Positions 1 through 12,739 of a stretch of 64,000 bases of DNA are shown piece after piece. How positions within the stretch are numbered: position 1 is the first letter of the stretch; each line of letters opens with the position of its first letter. The notes beneath the pieces were generated by a model. It was not told the DNA's origin and searched no databases. It worked only from the letters and a program-made list of their open reading frames with translations. The position numbers were made by a program, and so were the translations under genes. The stretch is from Rutstroemia sp. NJR-2017a BVV2 (Eukaryota; Ascomycota; Leotiomycetes; Helotiales; Rutstroemiaceae), in NCBI GenBank assembly GCA_002946415.1, contig NJPS01000057.1, forward strand, positions 294,836 to 358,835. Direction: 5' to 3'.

Positions 1-504
1 GCAGACCAGCAAGGTACCCCGATCCGTATATAGTAACCTATATCTACAATAGCACCCCAAAACTATATCCCCGAGGGATGGAGTTAGTACACAATCAATA
101 CTGTACTGCTCTACGAGGACTACAACTTCTCAGATAAGTCCTTCTGTACAAAGACTGCTATTACCACCTATATTATCCAATTTATCATACAGACTACATA
201 AGCAAAAGAAACTAACCATAACCTATAGACTATATACCATGATGATTTCGAAGGATGAATAGAAGAGCTATTCGCTCTAGCTAGTACAGTACTCCTCCGT
301 CAACTACAAGTATATATAATGGAACAAGGGGTATTCGTTCAAAATGTTATTGGAGACAGATCATACACTAAGGTCTTTATAGCACTTCTTAGAGAAGAGA
401 AACCCCATAAATAGACAGAAGAAGAGTTCCAGCAACTTGGGACCTACTGTGGATCTCCTAAAGCAAGGGCTTTAGGCAAGCAAACTAGTCCCCTTCGACC
501 TATA

Positions 505-1488
505 GTGGAAGTACCGCAAACCCCTTCCGTAGCCCCAGATACAGACCGAAACCCGCCAAAGCAGCAGGAGGCCGAGAAACCGGTGCATACACCAGAAATT
601 AGCGGGGAAGCCCGGGTTCAGCACCCCACCCCTATTTGGAATCCTTCCGGCCGTATCAGCAGCACCCCGCATCCTGCTTTAGATTCCGCAATCATCACTG
701 CGCAGGACCCTTCGGCGTACAGCAAACAGCTTAGCAACCTGCATAAGCTCTTAAATGACAACCGGAAGAAGTACAGCGGTAAGATGTACGAAGTGATCGA
801 CATCAAGCTCAGAGTCTTCTGGGACTACTACACAAAAGCAGGCTTACCTCCAGAAGCATATACCTTCGGATTCTCATCCATCCTAAGAGATCGGGCATTG
901 GATTACTTCTTCAATCAGATCTCAGGAAGGAACCTCTCCTTTCGTACAATACGAGATATAATCCAAGAGTACTTCGAGACAGACAAACAGAAGCAGACTT
1001 ACCTTTCTAAATGGAGGTCTATTACATACCAAAGCATACAACAGCAGCACCCTAACAAGACTGAGATACAATACCTCGAGCTACTCTTTGATAAGGTCCG
1101 TACCCTACAGAAGGGCTTATCATATAAATATCAGAACGAGTACAATCTACGGGATCAAATCCTCAATGCATGCCAAGGCGTACCTGACTATAGCTTTGCA
1201 CTATATAAGCCGTCAGATACCTTTGAGTCAGTATACTCAGATCTATGCAACTCCATTGCTACTGCCGTATACAACCATCAGCAATCCACTACACTCGTTG
1301 CGGACAAGCAGTACTAGGTCGACCGAAAGTACGAGGGTTCTCGTACCCGTTACGGCCGTAATACTCCACAACAGTTTTCTGCTCGAGGAAGGTGGACCGC
1401 AAGGGCACAAGTACCCCGTAAACACCCAGAACGACCTGGAAAGAGGTACCTTATATACAAGAAAGAAGGATACTAGTCCATAAACCAT
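505..1488 (+). pseudogene. copia gag region with destroyed zinc knuckle
   Basis: The longest open piece (505-1317) begins with a Pro/Gln/Thr-rich stretch and continues into a helical capsid-like region ending near a TAG at 1315. Downstream in frame lies the remnant of a C-X2-C-X4-G-C-W-S-X2-H zinc knuckle. The three expected Cys codons (1447-1449, 1456-1458, 1471-1473) all read TAC (Tyr), and the Trp after the third is the TAG at 1474-1476. Each change is one G-to-A step from TGC or TGG. The placement of the knuckle rests on resemblance to ascomycete copia elements; the codons themselves are read directly. Confidence 0.8.
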
Positions 1489-1779
1489 CCTAGTACAGAA
1501 GTAAAGAAAGCATTTAACGAATACAAAGAGCAGCTAATTACTGAAGAAGACTTTAGCAACAGTGAGGCAGACCAGTACATCCAGTACGAAGAAGAGCAGC
1601 AAGAAGAAGAAGTACCAGAGGATCAAGGAGGAAGTATATACGAGCAGATACTTACAGAGCTTGGCCCAATCGACGGCCAGCAGGCAATAAATACACTTCT
1701 TGATCAAAGCACTATATACCTATTTACACAAGAGGACTTGAAACCATCTCAAGTACAGTACGAAGAGATCTTTACCTTT

Positions 1780-2178
1780 GAGGAACGATACTCTGCAGCC
1801 AAGTTCCAGAGGATTATACCAGATAGTAGAGCATCTGGCGTCTCTACAGCAGGAGAACCTCAATTTCAAGTACTACAGCGAGAAGACCCCAGTATTGTAC
1901 TTACCCAGGCAGACGACAAGGACCATACGATCCGCTTCGGGAAGGGAATAGCAAGCGTTAAGGGTACTACTGTCGTTAGTACACCAGTAGGTGCAATTAC
2001 CTTCCACATCGTCACAGCCAATACCCCCTTTCTCTACTGTATCCAGGATATGGATAAGATGAACGTACGGTTTGATAACCTACACAATATCCTCGTACAA
2101 GGAGATAATATTGTCCCTATCGTCCGGAAATGGGGACATCCTTGGATACTTCTAAAGAAAGAAGAAGCAATTGCATAA
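1780..2178 (+). pseudogene. copia aspartic protease region
   Basis: The frame reads I-I-P-D-S-R-A-S-G-V-S-T; GAT AGT AGA at 1822-1830 stands where retropepsins have the catalytic Asp-Ser/Thr-Gly. The Gly is replaced by Arg (GGA to AGA, again G-to-A). The domain continues with F-H-I-V-T-A-N-T-P-F and an I-L-V-Q-G segment near the end, then a TAA at 2176-2178, most simply a former CAA. The open stretch is 146 codons. Function would be lost through the active-site change even without the stops. Confidence 0.75.
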
Positions 2179-2189
2179 GCATACATAAC

Positions 2190-3051
2190 GGAAAAAGAGC
2201 TGAAGCAGCTACATCGACGTTTCGGACACCCGTCCGTACGCAAGCTGTCACTACTGCTGGAGAAAGCAAGACAAGAGGATATTAATATACATACACTTGA
2301 ACATCTCACCAAGTACTACAGGCACTACCAGTTACATACCAAGTCACCAGGCAGGTTCAAGTTTACAATCAAGGACGATATCGACTTCAACTACGCCATC
2401 ATCGTCGACATCATATACATAGGAGGTACACCAGTACTTCACCTTATAGACGAAGCAACCGCATTTAATACAGCACGGTTCCTAAAGAACATCTCAGCGA
2501 AAACCACATAGAATACAGTACATACATACTGGATTGATACGTACCAGGGACCACCCGATTATATCGTACATGATACAGGAACCAACTTCGCATCCAATGA
2601 GTTCAGGCAAAACGCACGCACTATAGGCTCCGAGGTGAAGGAGGTACCAGTCGAAACACATAATAATGTAGGCAAGGTCGAGCGCTACCATACCCCTCTC
2701 CGACGAGCATACGAGATCTTAAGCGAAGAGCTACAGGACGAGCAGATCTCCCGAGATGATATACTACAAATGGCTGTTAAAGCAATCAACGACACAGCAG
2801 GTCCGGACAGACTAGTACCTACTCTCTTAGTCTTCGGCGCCTACCCCCGGCTCAACCATCAATCAATCCCATCACCATCTATACGCGTACGAGCAGATAC
2901 AATCGACAAAGCAATAACAGAAGTCAGGAAGCATAATGCTCAACGGCAGGTAAAGGACGCACTAGAAGTTAGGAATAGCCCACGAACCTCTGACCTAATT
3001 AACCTCCCCCTCCAATCGGATATACGCATCTACAGGGAAAAAGGCGGATAG
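2190..3051 (+). pseudogene. copia integrase (GAG-pre-integrase plus DDE core)
   Basis: The HHCC zinc motif begins L-H-R-R-F-G-H-P (His codons 2212-2214 and 2227-2229), but the two zinc Cys are Tyr (TAC at 2317-2319 and 2326-2328). The catalytic triad survives: Asp 2407-2409 in I-I-V-D, Asp 2572-2574 in I-V-H-D-T-G-T-N-F, and Glu 2680-2682 in G-K-V-E-R-Y-H, with exactly 35 residues between the second Asp and the Glu (DD35E). Stops at 2509 (probably Trp) and 3049 interrupt it. Confidence 0.88.
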
Positions 3052-3059
3052 ACAGGACC

Positions 3060-4302
3060 ATTCAAACTTATCGGTATAGAAGGAGAGGATAGAATCGTAC
3101 ATATGCCAGCAGGTCCGACCCGCTTTCGGACGACATCTATAAAACCCTTCTACTTGGAAGAGATTCCAGAGCTTCAGATCCAAACCGAACGCCCTGTTCA
3201 GCCTGGCCACAAAAAGGATGGCCCAGCAGCTCCCCGGAAGCTGATCCCGCAAGTCATAATCCCTTTCCGACAGGCAGAAGCGTTCTTGACAAAGAAAGAG
3301 CAAAGCGACTATGAGCTAGCACAGCAACTACGTATACAAGGCACCATCACTACAGCAGGAGCACCCTTCGAGCTCTCTCAAAAGACGGAAATTGACAGCT
3401 TGATTGCCCGTAGAGTATTCGAAATGGTACAGTACGATCCAGCTGTACATAAGGGACGCATCTTCAACACCAGACTAGTCAACGAGGTGAAGGGCAAAAC
3501 AACGTCAGCTCCGTACGAGAAGAGCAGGCTCGTAGCACAAGGGTACAACGACCAAGGCAAAGAGAGCATTCTCACATAAGCACCTACAGTGCAGAGATCA
3601 AGTCAACGTCTGCTAGAAGCATTAGTCCCCACACTCCAAGCACAAGGGATGAGAGTAAGTATACGCGACATCACACAAGCATACCCACAATCGACTACCG
3701 AACTAGCCCGTACGATTATTGCTAGGTTACCAAGGCAGATCGAACACCAGTACCCTAAAGGAACAATAATGATCATCCGCAAACCCCTATACGGCATAGC
3801 AGAAGCAGGTATGTATTGGTAGGTTACATACCACACACACCACCGCGAGAAGCTCGATATGGAAACATCCTCGTACGACCCATACCTCTTGATCACCACA
3901 TCTCAGGATGCATTCGCAGTAGTTGCCCTACAAACCGATGATACACTTATCCTAGGAAATGAAGTATTCCATAACAAGGAAGCACAAGAGTTAAAGAGAG
4001 CTAGTTTGATCGCAAAGCCAGCAGAAGTACTTACATCCGCAAGCTCCCTAACCTTCAACGGATACCGCCTAATTCAAGAGGGTAACGAGCTATTGATTAT
4101 ACAGAAGGGACAAGGCCAGAAGATCAAGACAGTTGAGCTAGCATCTAAGCAGCATACGAATAACTACCGCGAGCAACGCGCTAGAGGCGCTTACCTCTCA
4201 AGCATATACCAGCCAGAAGCAAGCTTCGACCTTTCGGTTGCAGCACAGCATCAGGAACCTACGGATAACGATATACAAGCACTCAATAAGCATCTCCAGT
4301 AG
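3060..4302 (+). pseudogene. copia reverse transcriptase
   Basis: The frame contains R-L-V-N-E-V-K-G-K, S-R-L-V-A-Q-G-Y-N-D, the V-S-I-R-D-I-T-Q-A-Y catalytic-Asp region, I-M-I-I-R-K-P-L-Y-G-I and A-L-Q-T-D-D-T-L-I-L-G. The paired aspartates are GAT GAT at 3937-3942. Stops at 3577 (Gln), 3820 (Trp) and 4300 split it. Unlike the other RTs in the window, both catalytic aspartates are preserved, in keeping with weaker mutation of this copy. Confidence 0.88.
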
Positions 4303-4339
4303 CAAATAGACAACCCGGAAAGAGAACTACACTATATAC

Positions 4340-4881
4340 CGCTGAATCTGAGCTATACCAAGCTCTTCGTATACGTTGATGGCTCGTTTGCCAACAATAA
4401 GGACCTTAGCTCGCAAATAGGGTTCGTCATTTTTATGGCAACCGAAGAGCACACAGCCGAAGCATTCAAGATAAGAGGCAACCTTGTACATTGGAGCAGC
4501 ACTAAGAGCAAACGCGTTACCAGAAGCATCCTTGCTTCCGAGATCTACGCAATGGTCGCTGGCGTCGACATAGCCATCATCATGAGCCAAACACTCGGTA
4601 CGATCCTAAAGCAGCTGCACCTGCCAGTACTACCAACTGTGGTATACACCGATTCATACAGCTTGTACGACTGCCTAGTCAAGCTTAGGACGACGAAAGA
4701 GAAGCATTTAATGATCGATATTATGGCATTACGACAATCGTACGAACGCAGAGAACTAGCTGAAGTACGATAGATCAAAGGAGATGATAATCCAGCTGAT
4801 ACTATGACGAAAGCAACTCCAAACAAAGCGCTCGAGAAGGCACTAAACGACAACGAGCTCACCGTACGTATAGAAGGATAA
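4340..4881 (+). pseudogene. copia RNase H domain
   Basis: Type I RNase H residues are readable: Asp 4378-4380 in Y-V-D-G-S, Glu 4540-4542 in L-A-S-E-I-Y and Asp 4651-4653 in V-Y-T-D-S-Y. Past a TAG at 4771 (Trp-type) comes the copia tail I-K-G-D-D-N-P-A-D-T-M-T-K and the natural stop at 4879-4881. The acidic triad is intact. Confidence 0.85.
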
Positions 4882-5690
4882 GTAGTCCGAAAAGAGAAGT
4901 AATATCGGAGAAGGAGGATCCCTTATATTTTTCCTTATTTCCTTGAATTCACTTATTTTTAGTCAGGATAATGCCGGAGATTTTAAAGTTTAAGTTTCTG
5001 TTTCCACAGCAACACCATATAAAATCGACACTTTTAAGAACACCCTTGGAGATGGACACAAGCAACGAAGGATATACGAAAAGGAAGAATAGAATTTTAA
5101 GAATCGACACTCGATATACACTATATATAAAGGAGCTAAAAAGATAAGAATATATAAAGAGCTCCTTAGTTTCATAGCGAAAGCGACCATTATTTCAACA
5201 ATTTTGGGCGCAACTGGTTGCAGGCAAAATAGGAGGGCAGGAGGGATCGAAAATGAGCTTATAACTAAAGCCCGCTTACCTAAGCAACATATCACATGCG
5301 CATATAACGTGCACAGGCCGAAAAAGAAAAAGTTGCCAATATCGGAACATCGGTACTTCGGCTAGGCAATAGCCATATAGGTTATCATACCTCAGGTATA
5401 AAGTGTACCCCATCAAAATAGCTGTATACATTTTAGGTCGCTGCATACCTATCTATGCATCTACATATGCCGAAGCTGGAGTACCGGAGAGTATTAAAAG
5501 GAGCTTCAGAGTACACTTATTATATACCATAAATAAGCCATTGTACGGCCAGTTAGTTGTAGAAGAATAAGACGATTTTACCCATTGATATAAGCTGGCC
5601 ATTATGCGCTCAGCCTAGTATCCCGGGTAAACATTAGCATAAGTTCACATAACCTTATTGGATCTTCCCCTCTTTAAGTATATTACTTTT
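4882..5690. other. 3' untranslated/LTR region of the copia element, boundary not resolved
   Basis: Composition stays like the copia coding part until about 5690, where it drops abruptly to very AT-rich DNA. A purine run at 4907-4918 (GGAGAAGGAGGA) is a plausible polypurine tract just past the stop. The 3' LTR probably starts after it, but its partner LTR is outside the window, so the ends cannot be fixed. No credible gene; an antisense 101-codon frame here is chance. Confidence 0.5.
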
Positions 5691-6426
5691 ATAAGAAGGT
5701 CCAACCAACAATAGTAGTTATATTTCTAGTAATAGAAGAAATTAATTATAGTTTTAGGTTTTTAAATAATTTTTCTTTTCTTATAGATACTAACTAGTTA
5801 GTATAAGAATATTAGAAAGGAAAAAGATTTTCTTATTAGTTTTAGTTTTTATTTTTAGAATTTAAATTTGAATATATAGTTTTTCACTTCTATTTTATAC
5901 TTATATATATTATAACTTAACTTTGTTATATTAATGATTTTAAATATTTCTAGATAGCTTCTTATATCTATAATAAATTTATTTCTAATTTCTATATATC
6001 TTCTACTAAGATATAATCTTTCTATTATATTAAATATTATCTTTCTCTTTTTTTATTCTAGTAATCTTGAACTAATTCAATTTCCTACTTTAGTTAATCT
6101 TCTATCTATATTAATAATAGTTTAGCTATTTCTCCTTTCTGGTTTATTTATAATTTTAATAAAGAAATATGAAAAATATTATAAATTCGGAAATAAGATA
6201 GCAATTATATATAATATATTTAACTATAGTTACTAATATATTTAAGAATCATAAATAAATTTAAATACTTATTTATTAATTTTGTATTTGATCTAAGTTA
6301 TTTAATATTATAGAATCTGATTATAACCTAATTATTAACTTGGAATTGTTACTATTTATACTTCGAATTATAAAATTTCTTCTAATATTCTTATACTAAA
6401 CAGAGATAGATTATTAGCAAAATATA
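5691..6426. other. AT-rich, RIP-like DNA flanking the first chromovirus
   Basis: TpA-rich DNA with no open frame of useful length. The minus strand shows a faint amino-acid bias broken by many TAG/TAA, probably an older element, but no domain can be named. Confidence 0.5.
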
Positions 6427-6976
6427 TATTACGATATACTTAGAATAAGAGCCTAAGGATCTTAGGCTCAGAAGATAACTAATCACTATTTGGTAAAGTC
6501 GAACCATTATATAGAGATTATATAATAAAGTAGAGTCTAGATATCTATACTTATAGTACAGAGATAGAAAAAAGATATCTACAATTATTGGTATACCTTT
6601 GTAAGAAACAGTACTATAGAAATAAGGTATCTAGGAAGAGATAGGTACTAAAGTAATTAATAGTATCTTTAATAGAACTTCAGACTAGAATTATATAATA
6701 TCCTAGTAGCTTCTAGTAGTTCTAGTAATAGGAATTGATAGAACTGATAAGATAATAGAAAACAAAGATCTATATAACTAGATAGTTTTCCTTAGTATAT
6801 AGAGCTTTATACTTAATAATAATTACTATTTGTTTATCTACTATTACAATTACGATCGATTCTCTATATAACTATTTTCAATAATAAACTTACAATAGTA
6901 CTATTAGTTGTTACAATCTTTAGTATTCGAGATTCTGATTATTTCTATATAACTTAGAAGATAAGTATTCGTAATA
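6427..6976 (+). repeat. 5' LTR of chromovirus A1
   Basis: 550 bp, aligned over its whole length with 12740-13289. The differences are mostly A/G and C/T swaps, as expected when two copies are RIP-mutated independently. The first bases TATTACGA and last bases TTCGTAATA form a short terminal inverted repeat. Confidence 0.92.
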
Positions 6977-8809
6977 CTTTAAGTACTATTATTATTTTAT
7001 ATACCGAATCGATATAGCTCTATAAAATCTATCTACTACTCGGACTATAGATACTAGAGATTATAATAACGATATTCTTATAAGAAATAGATTTTCTACA
7101 AACCTCAAGTTACAAGAAACCTTTAAAGTCGCTAATCTAGATAAGTTTTATAAAGACTAATAAGAACTTAAGATATTCCTTTTGTAGTTCGGAATATACT
7201 TCCGATTTAACCCCGATAAATTCGATACTAGAGATATAAAGAATATTTATATTATTTCCTACTTTAGGAGTAAAATATTGAAATAAATCAAATTCTTTTT
7301 TTCAGACTACTTCGAGAATAGTATATAACTATAGAACTATATAGCTATAACTACCAAGATCTTCGACTTATAGAAGGGATTTCGTATAGAAATCTGAAGA
7401 GTTTTTGGAAATATCAATTCTATCAAGATAGTAGAGTATCGTTTATTTGGACTTAGATAAATAGGGTTAGCTATCAATTATACTATCGAATTCAGAAAAT
7501 GGTCTAATTAGACTAAATAGGGAACTACTACCTTGATCAGCTATTATAAATATAGGTTGAAAGACTTTATTAAACTAGAATTAACAAGACAAATATAGGA
7601 AGATAATAATAATCTAGATAAATAGATTAAGGATTCTATTTAGATTGATAACTAGTACTATAAATATCTCCAAGAAAAGTAGTTCTATAGAACTAGAAGT
7701 CGGGCTAGACTTAACAAAGGCAAACTACAATATTCTAGACAATGAAATACTAGGGAAAGGATTTATAGTAATTCTATAGAACTAGATATAATAAGTTCAA
7801 AGAATAATTTTTCCCAAGAAGAAAAGAATTATAAATGAAAAAAGAAACTTTATTTCAAATATAGTTTTCCAGATTACCAAATACAAGATTACCGAAAAAA
7901 GCTTCAAGGAATAAGATCTAAACAAATTAACTAGAAAAGAAAGAAATAATTTAAGTCTATAATAGAATAAGATAATAGTTAGACTATATCCAGATACCAA
8001 TTAAGTATAATAAATAGTTATTATATTACTCAAGAAATAGATTATATATAACTATTATAGATTATCTATTATAGAGATTCTTATCTAGTTTATAAAGTAG
8101 ATAAGAAGGGGATAAACTGATACTTAAAGAAGCCTAATAGTAAGAAAACTACTATTTAAGATAAATCTCCAAAGTAAAAAAAGATATAATTTCTAAAAAG
8201 AATCAGTTATTATAGAACTAGGTTTTAGAGAAAAAAGGAATTTACTAGTTTACTAAATAATAATAGATTCTGGAATAATACTCGAAATATCCGAGATCAA
8301 CCAATTATAGATTGCTATTACAAATTGGAACTTGAGATTAGTTTTATTAGAATATAATAAAAAACTCAAATCTATCAAAGATTTAAGGAATTTCAGTAAT
8401 ATAATCTACCAAGCAATAGAGAGACTTAGAAGATTATTTATCAATATAGTTATAAAGACTAATAAAATATATTACTATAAGAACTGAATTAACTATAATA
8501 GATAGTATTATAAGTCTTTAGATATAAGGTATCTACCAAGTATATCGATATTCTTATTAATCGAATTCTTAGAATAAAGATTAGAATAGATCTAAGTATA
8601 GTTTGAGAAGATATAATCGATACTTAGAAAAGATTCTTTGGTTTTATAAAAGATAATAAGTTTAAGATTATAGACCGAAACCAGAAAAAAATTAATTAGG
8701 AATAACTTACCGAAGATATAAATAGAAGACTAGTTAGAGAGCTAAAGACTATTTTAGAATCAGGATAGATCCTTTATACTATATATATAAACAGGTATTT
8801 GTTTCAAAC

Positions 8810-8860
8810 AATAGTAGACTTGGGAGCAATAGAAAATTTTATAATATCAGAAACTATAGT
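8810..8860 (+). pseudogene. chromovirus A1 protease active site (DLG instead of DSG)
   Basis: In frame 3 the sequence reads T-I-V-D-L-G-A-I-E-N-F-I. GAC TTG GGA at 8817-8825 replaces Asp-Ser-Gly; TCG-to-TTG accounts for Ser-to-Leu. It sits between gag and RT, where the retropepsin of a chromovirus belongs. Confidence 0.7.
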
Positions 8861-9326
8861 ATTAACGAAATTACGAATCTTTAAGAAACCAGTTCTATAT
8901 AAGCTTTACTTTATCGATAGATAATTAGCTAAAGAGAATAAATTGGTTCAATATAAAATATAAGAATTCGAAATATAACTAAGATAGTATTCTGAATAGA
9001 TAAAAATAGATTTAATTCTACTAAAAGAATATCAACTGATTTTGGGAATACTATAATTAGAGAGCTATAATCTATATATCAACTAGATTATAAGAACTAT
9101 ATAGTATAATAAATATAAGTATAAGAAAGAATTTATATAAGATCTTATAAGACCAATACCTAGTCAAAAGTTAAAGATAATATATTTACCGAGGTCGAAT
9201 ATCTTAGCCTAGGATCCCTTACTGAAAAATATATCAATATAGTATTAGAGATATATCGAGATCTTCAAGGAAAAACCTTAAAAGGATATTTTGCTAAAGT
9301 ACTAGCTTTAGAATTATAAGATAAAT

Positions 9327-10013
9327 TTGGAAGAAGAAAAGAAATTACTATTCTTACTAATTATACTATTATCGAAGAAGAAGCTTAAGTTGCTTTATAA
9401 ATATCTCGACGAAAACCTAGTAAAAGGATTTATAAAGAAATTCTTTTTATTTATAGAAATACCAATCTTCTTTATACCTAAGAAAGAAGATAAGAAAGAT
9501 AGACTAGTTATTAATTATCAAAAACTTAATACTATTACTATTAAAGATCGATATCTATTACTACTAGCTAGTAAATTACAAGATCGAATCAGAAAGACTA
9601 AATATTTTACAAAATTGGATCAGTATACAAAATTCAATCTAATTCGAATCAAGGAAGGAGATAAATAGAAAACAGTATTTTATATATAATATAGATACTA
9701 TAAATACCAAGTTATATCTTTTGGGTTTATTAATATATTAGTAATATATATATATCTAGTTAATAACTTATTAAAGAAATATTTTGATAATTACTATATA
9801 GTATACTTAGATAATATCTTGATCTTTATCGAAATCTTCGAAGAATATATCAAGATTGTAAAGGAAATACTTCAGATATTAACAGATATAGATATTCTAC
9901 TGAAGCCTTCGAAATATAAATTCTATATTACTGAAACCAAGTTTCTAAAATATATTATCAGTATAATAAGACTCAAGATAAATCCAAATAAAGTAAAAGA
10001 AGTTCTAAAGTAA
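9327..10013 (+). pseudogene. chromovirus A1 reverse transcriptase
   Basis: The best preserved part of the element: open pieces at 9327-9668 and 9819-10013 in the same frame. Readable motifs are L-D-E-N-L-V-K-G-F-I, I-P-K-K-E-D, R-L-V-I-N-Y-Q-K-L-N, Y-F-T-K-L-D and Y-Q-V-I-S-F-G-F. The catalytic box reads V-Y-L-D-N-I-L-I-F (GAT AAT at 9810-9815), so the second Asp of YLDD is Asn. RNase H traces follow to about 10480. Confidence 0.9.
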
Positions 10014-10859
10014 AAACAATTTACTATTATAAAAGAAATATAATCATTTTTAGAATTTACGAATTTTTATAAACGATTTATCAAAGACTATTTAAAAATT
10101 GTAATATCTCTTATAGAATTAACCAAGAAGGATATCGAGTATAAATAGAATAGTATAATATAATAGGTATTTGAAATCCTTAAATAAGTCTTTATATAAA
10201 TATTAGTTCTTATTACCTTCGATCTTAAATAACCAATCATTATTGAGATAGATATATCAGATTATATATTAGATATAGTTCTAAGCTAGTTAAGCAAAGA
10301 TAAGAAGCTATAGCCAATAGTATATTATTCAAGAAAGCTTCAGTTAACCAAGCTGAATTATAAGATTTATAACAAAGAGTTTTTAGCAATTATCGATATT
10401 TTTAGAAAATAGAAAGTTTACCTTGAAGGATCTAAATATATAGTCTAAATCTATTTAGATTATAAGAATTTGGTATATTTTATAATAACCAAAGTTCTAA
10501 ATAGATAATAAATACAATAGATAGAAATACTAGTTATATACAATTTCAAGATACTATATATTAAAGGAAACGAAAATACTAGAACTAATATATTTAGTAG
10601 AAAATCTGAATATCTAGAAAATAAAATATATAAATTATATATTATATTTCGCCAAAACAGAGATTCATTAATATTCAATTTAGTCCAATTAGCTACAATA
10701 ATATCACTTTATAATAACTACTTGGAGAAATAAGTATAAGAGTATTATAAAAATAATTCTATTATAAAATAAGTATTAGAACAATTAGGTAAAGGATTTA
10801 TAATTAAGAACAAAGTTATATATTTCTATAAGAAGATATATATTCCTTTGATCTTAGTA

Positions 10860-11480
10860 AAACAATTTACTTAAAAATAATATAAACTTCTGGTTTATAG
10901 ATATTAAGGAATTACTAAGATATTTATAAAGATCAAAACAAATTTATATTTCCTATAAATAAGGAAGATAGTTAAGGAAGTTATCAGAAACTATAATATT
11001 TATATATAGAATAAAACCTTATAGTATATTTTGTATAGCTAGCTCAAAACTCCGGATATATCTATTTAGCTATAGAAATCTATTATATAGAACTTTGTAG
11101 TTAAATTACTATTTTCAAAGGATCTAATAATAGAAGTAATATATAACTCTATTTTAATTATAGTAGATCGATTAACTAAATTTGGATATATAATTCTCTA
11201 TAAGGAAAGTAGTATAGCTGAAAACTTAATTTATATATTTCTATAGATAATAATTAGTATATATAGTATACTAGATAAAATTATCTCTGATCAAGATAAG
11301 CTCTTTATATCGAAGTTCTGGTAAATACTTATAATACTACTAGAAATCAAAAGGAAGTTCTCAATAATATTCTATCTATAGACTAATAATTAGATAGAAT
11401 AATTGAATTAGATTATAGAATAGTACTTATATTGCTATATAAATTATTGATAGAATAATTAGATAGAACTATTACTGCTT
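10860..11480 (+). pseudogene. chromovirus A1 integrase
   Basis: In the same frame as RT, the sequence shows I-L-I-I-V-D-R-L-T-K (around 11150-11180), then D-K-I-I-S-D-Q-D-K-L-F-I-S-K-F-W and an I-K-R-K-F-S-I-I-F-Y-L region where gypsy integrases have the S-T-A-Y-H-P-Q-T segment. Several TAG/TAA stops interrupt it. This is the standard D-D-E core of Ty3/gypsy integrases. Confidence 0.85.
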
Positions 11481-11786
11481 ATATAGTTTATATATAATAT
11501 CTCAAAAACTGTAATAATAAATATATCATCGGTATATACCAATTTTGGCTTCAAACTAAAAATATATAATACCCAACTTCTAGATATAGTAAACTCGGAT
11601 ACCGGAATAACGAAAGTAGAGGATTTAAAGAATCTATATAAACAACTTTTACTTGATATCAAGTTCATTATATAATAAATAGTATAATATTATAACTAGA
11701 AATATAATATAGAACTAATATTTAAAGAAAGAGATAAAGTTTACTTTTTTAAACAAAATATCAATATAAAAAGACTAAGTAACAAA

Positions 11787-12115
11787 TTGGACTATAAGAA
11801 ACTAGAATCCTTTAAAGTTAAGGAAGTAATTAAACTAGTCAATTATTATCTAGAACTACTAAGAATAATAAATATATATCTGGTATTCTATATTTCACTT
11901 CTCGAATCAATATTATTAGAAATACCGAATATATCTTATACCGATATTGAACTTCTAAACCTAGATATTATATATAAAGTCGAAAGGATATTGGACTATA
12001 AGTATATTAGAGAAATACTTTATTATTTGATCAAATAGAAAGATTACCCAAATTCAGAAAATATATAAAAACCAATTAAGAATCTAAACTATCTATAAGA
12101 TTTGGAGAAGTTCTA
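11787..12115 (+). pseudogene. chromovirus A1 integrase C-terminus and chromodomain
   Basis: An open piece at 11787-12038 continues through one TAG. It contains Y-K-V-E-R-I-L-D-Y-K, then L-Y-Y-L-I-K, the residues K-D-Y-P-N-S-E-N-I and I-K-N-L. This follows the chromodomain pattern V-E-x-I-L-D ... Y-L-V-K-W-K-G-Y-x-x-x-x-x-T-W-E-P, with the aromatic-cage Trp codons turned to stops. A C-terminal chromodomain places the element in the chromovirus lineage, which targets heterochromatin. Confidence 0.8.
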
Positions 12116-12739
12116 CTTAAAGAATCCTTAGCTTCTAGCTAAATAGCTAGTTTAGAATCACTTATCGAAGAAAGCTCGAAGATCGAAAAATCAATCTTGA
12201 AAGAATTAGATATCTAAGGAACTTATTTAGTCTATTTAGTCTATTCCTTTTCCAACTATTTCTTCTTCTCAAACTCCTTTAGTATATCTATTATATATAG
12301 ATTATATTATAATATTTTCTTAGTCTTTTCTTTCAGCTTTTGTTATTATTTTCTTAAACAAAGAATTTTCGTTATAATCTTCTTTTTCTCGGTTTCTAAA
12401 TAAGCTTCTTTATATTATATTATTATCTAAGAAGAAATAGAAATTCCGAAAACATTATAAAAATCATATCCAATACTTTTGATATATTTTCTATAACAAT
12501 CTATTTTAGGAAGAATATAATATTCTAGATTCTTTTCAAAATAACAAAAATATTTTACTAATATTATTCTTCTCTTTTCCTTTGTTCGAAAATAAATTAT
12601 AAGATAACTTTTTGAAGATCGGGATAATTCTTTAAATATAATAAAGAAAAGAGGAGCGAGATATTTATTAAAAACCCAAATAAGTACTCTATACTATTAT
12701 AGTAAATATCGAGACGATACTAGACTAGAAAAGGAATAG

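Larger units (their letters stand above)
1..4881 (+). mobile_element. Ty1/copia retrotransposon polyprotein, stop-riddled, 5' end outside window
   Basis: One reading frame (frame 1) can be followed from base 1 to a stop at 4879-4881 through gag, protease, integrase, reverse transcriptase and RNase H in copia order, with no frameshift. It is broken only by stops, including 1315, 1474, 2176, 2509, 3049, 3577, 3820, 4300 and 4771. They fall where the family has Gln or Trp and are explained by CAG/CAA-to-TAG/TAA or TGG-to-TAG changes. The first 500 bases are also in frame but carry more stops, including one TGA. Base composition is far less AT-rich than the block after about 5690, so this copy is younger or was hit less. 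The 5' LTR and gag start must lie left of the window. It cannot encode a working polyprotein. Confidence 0.93.
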
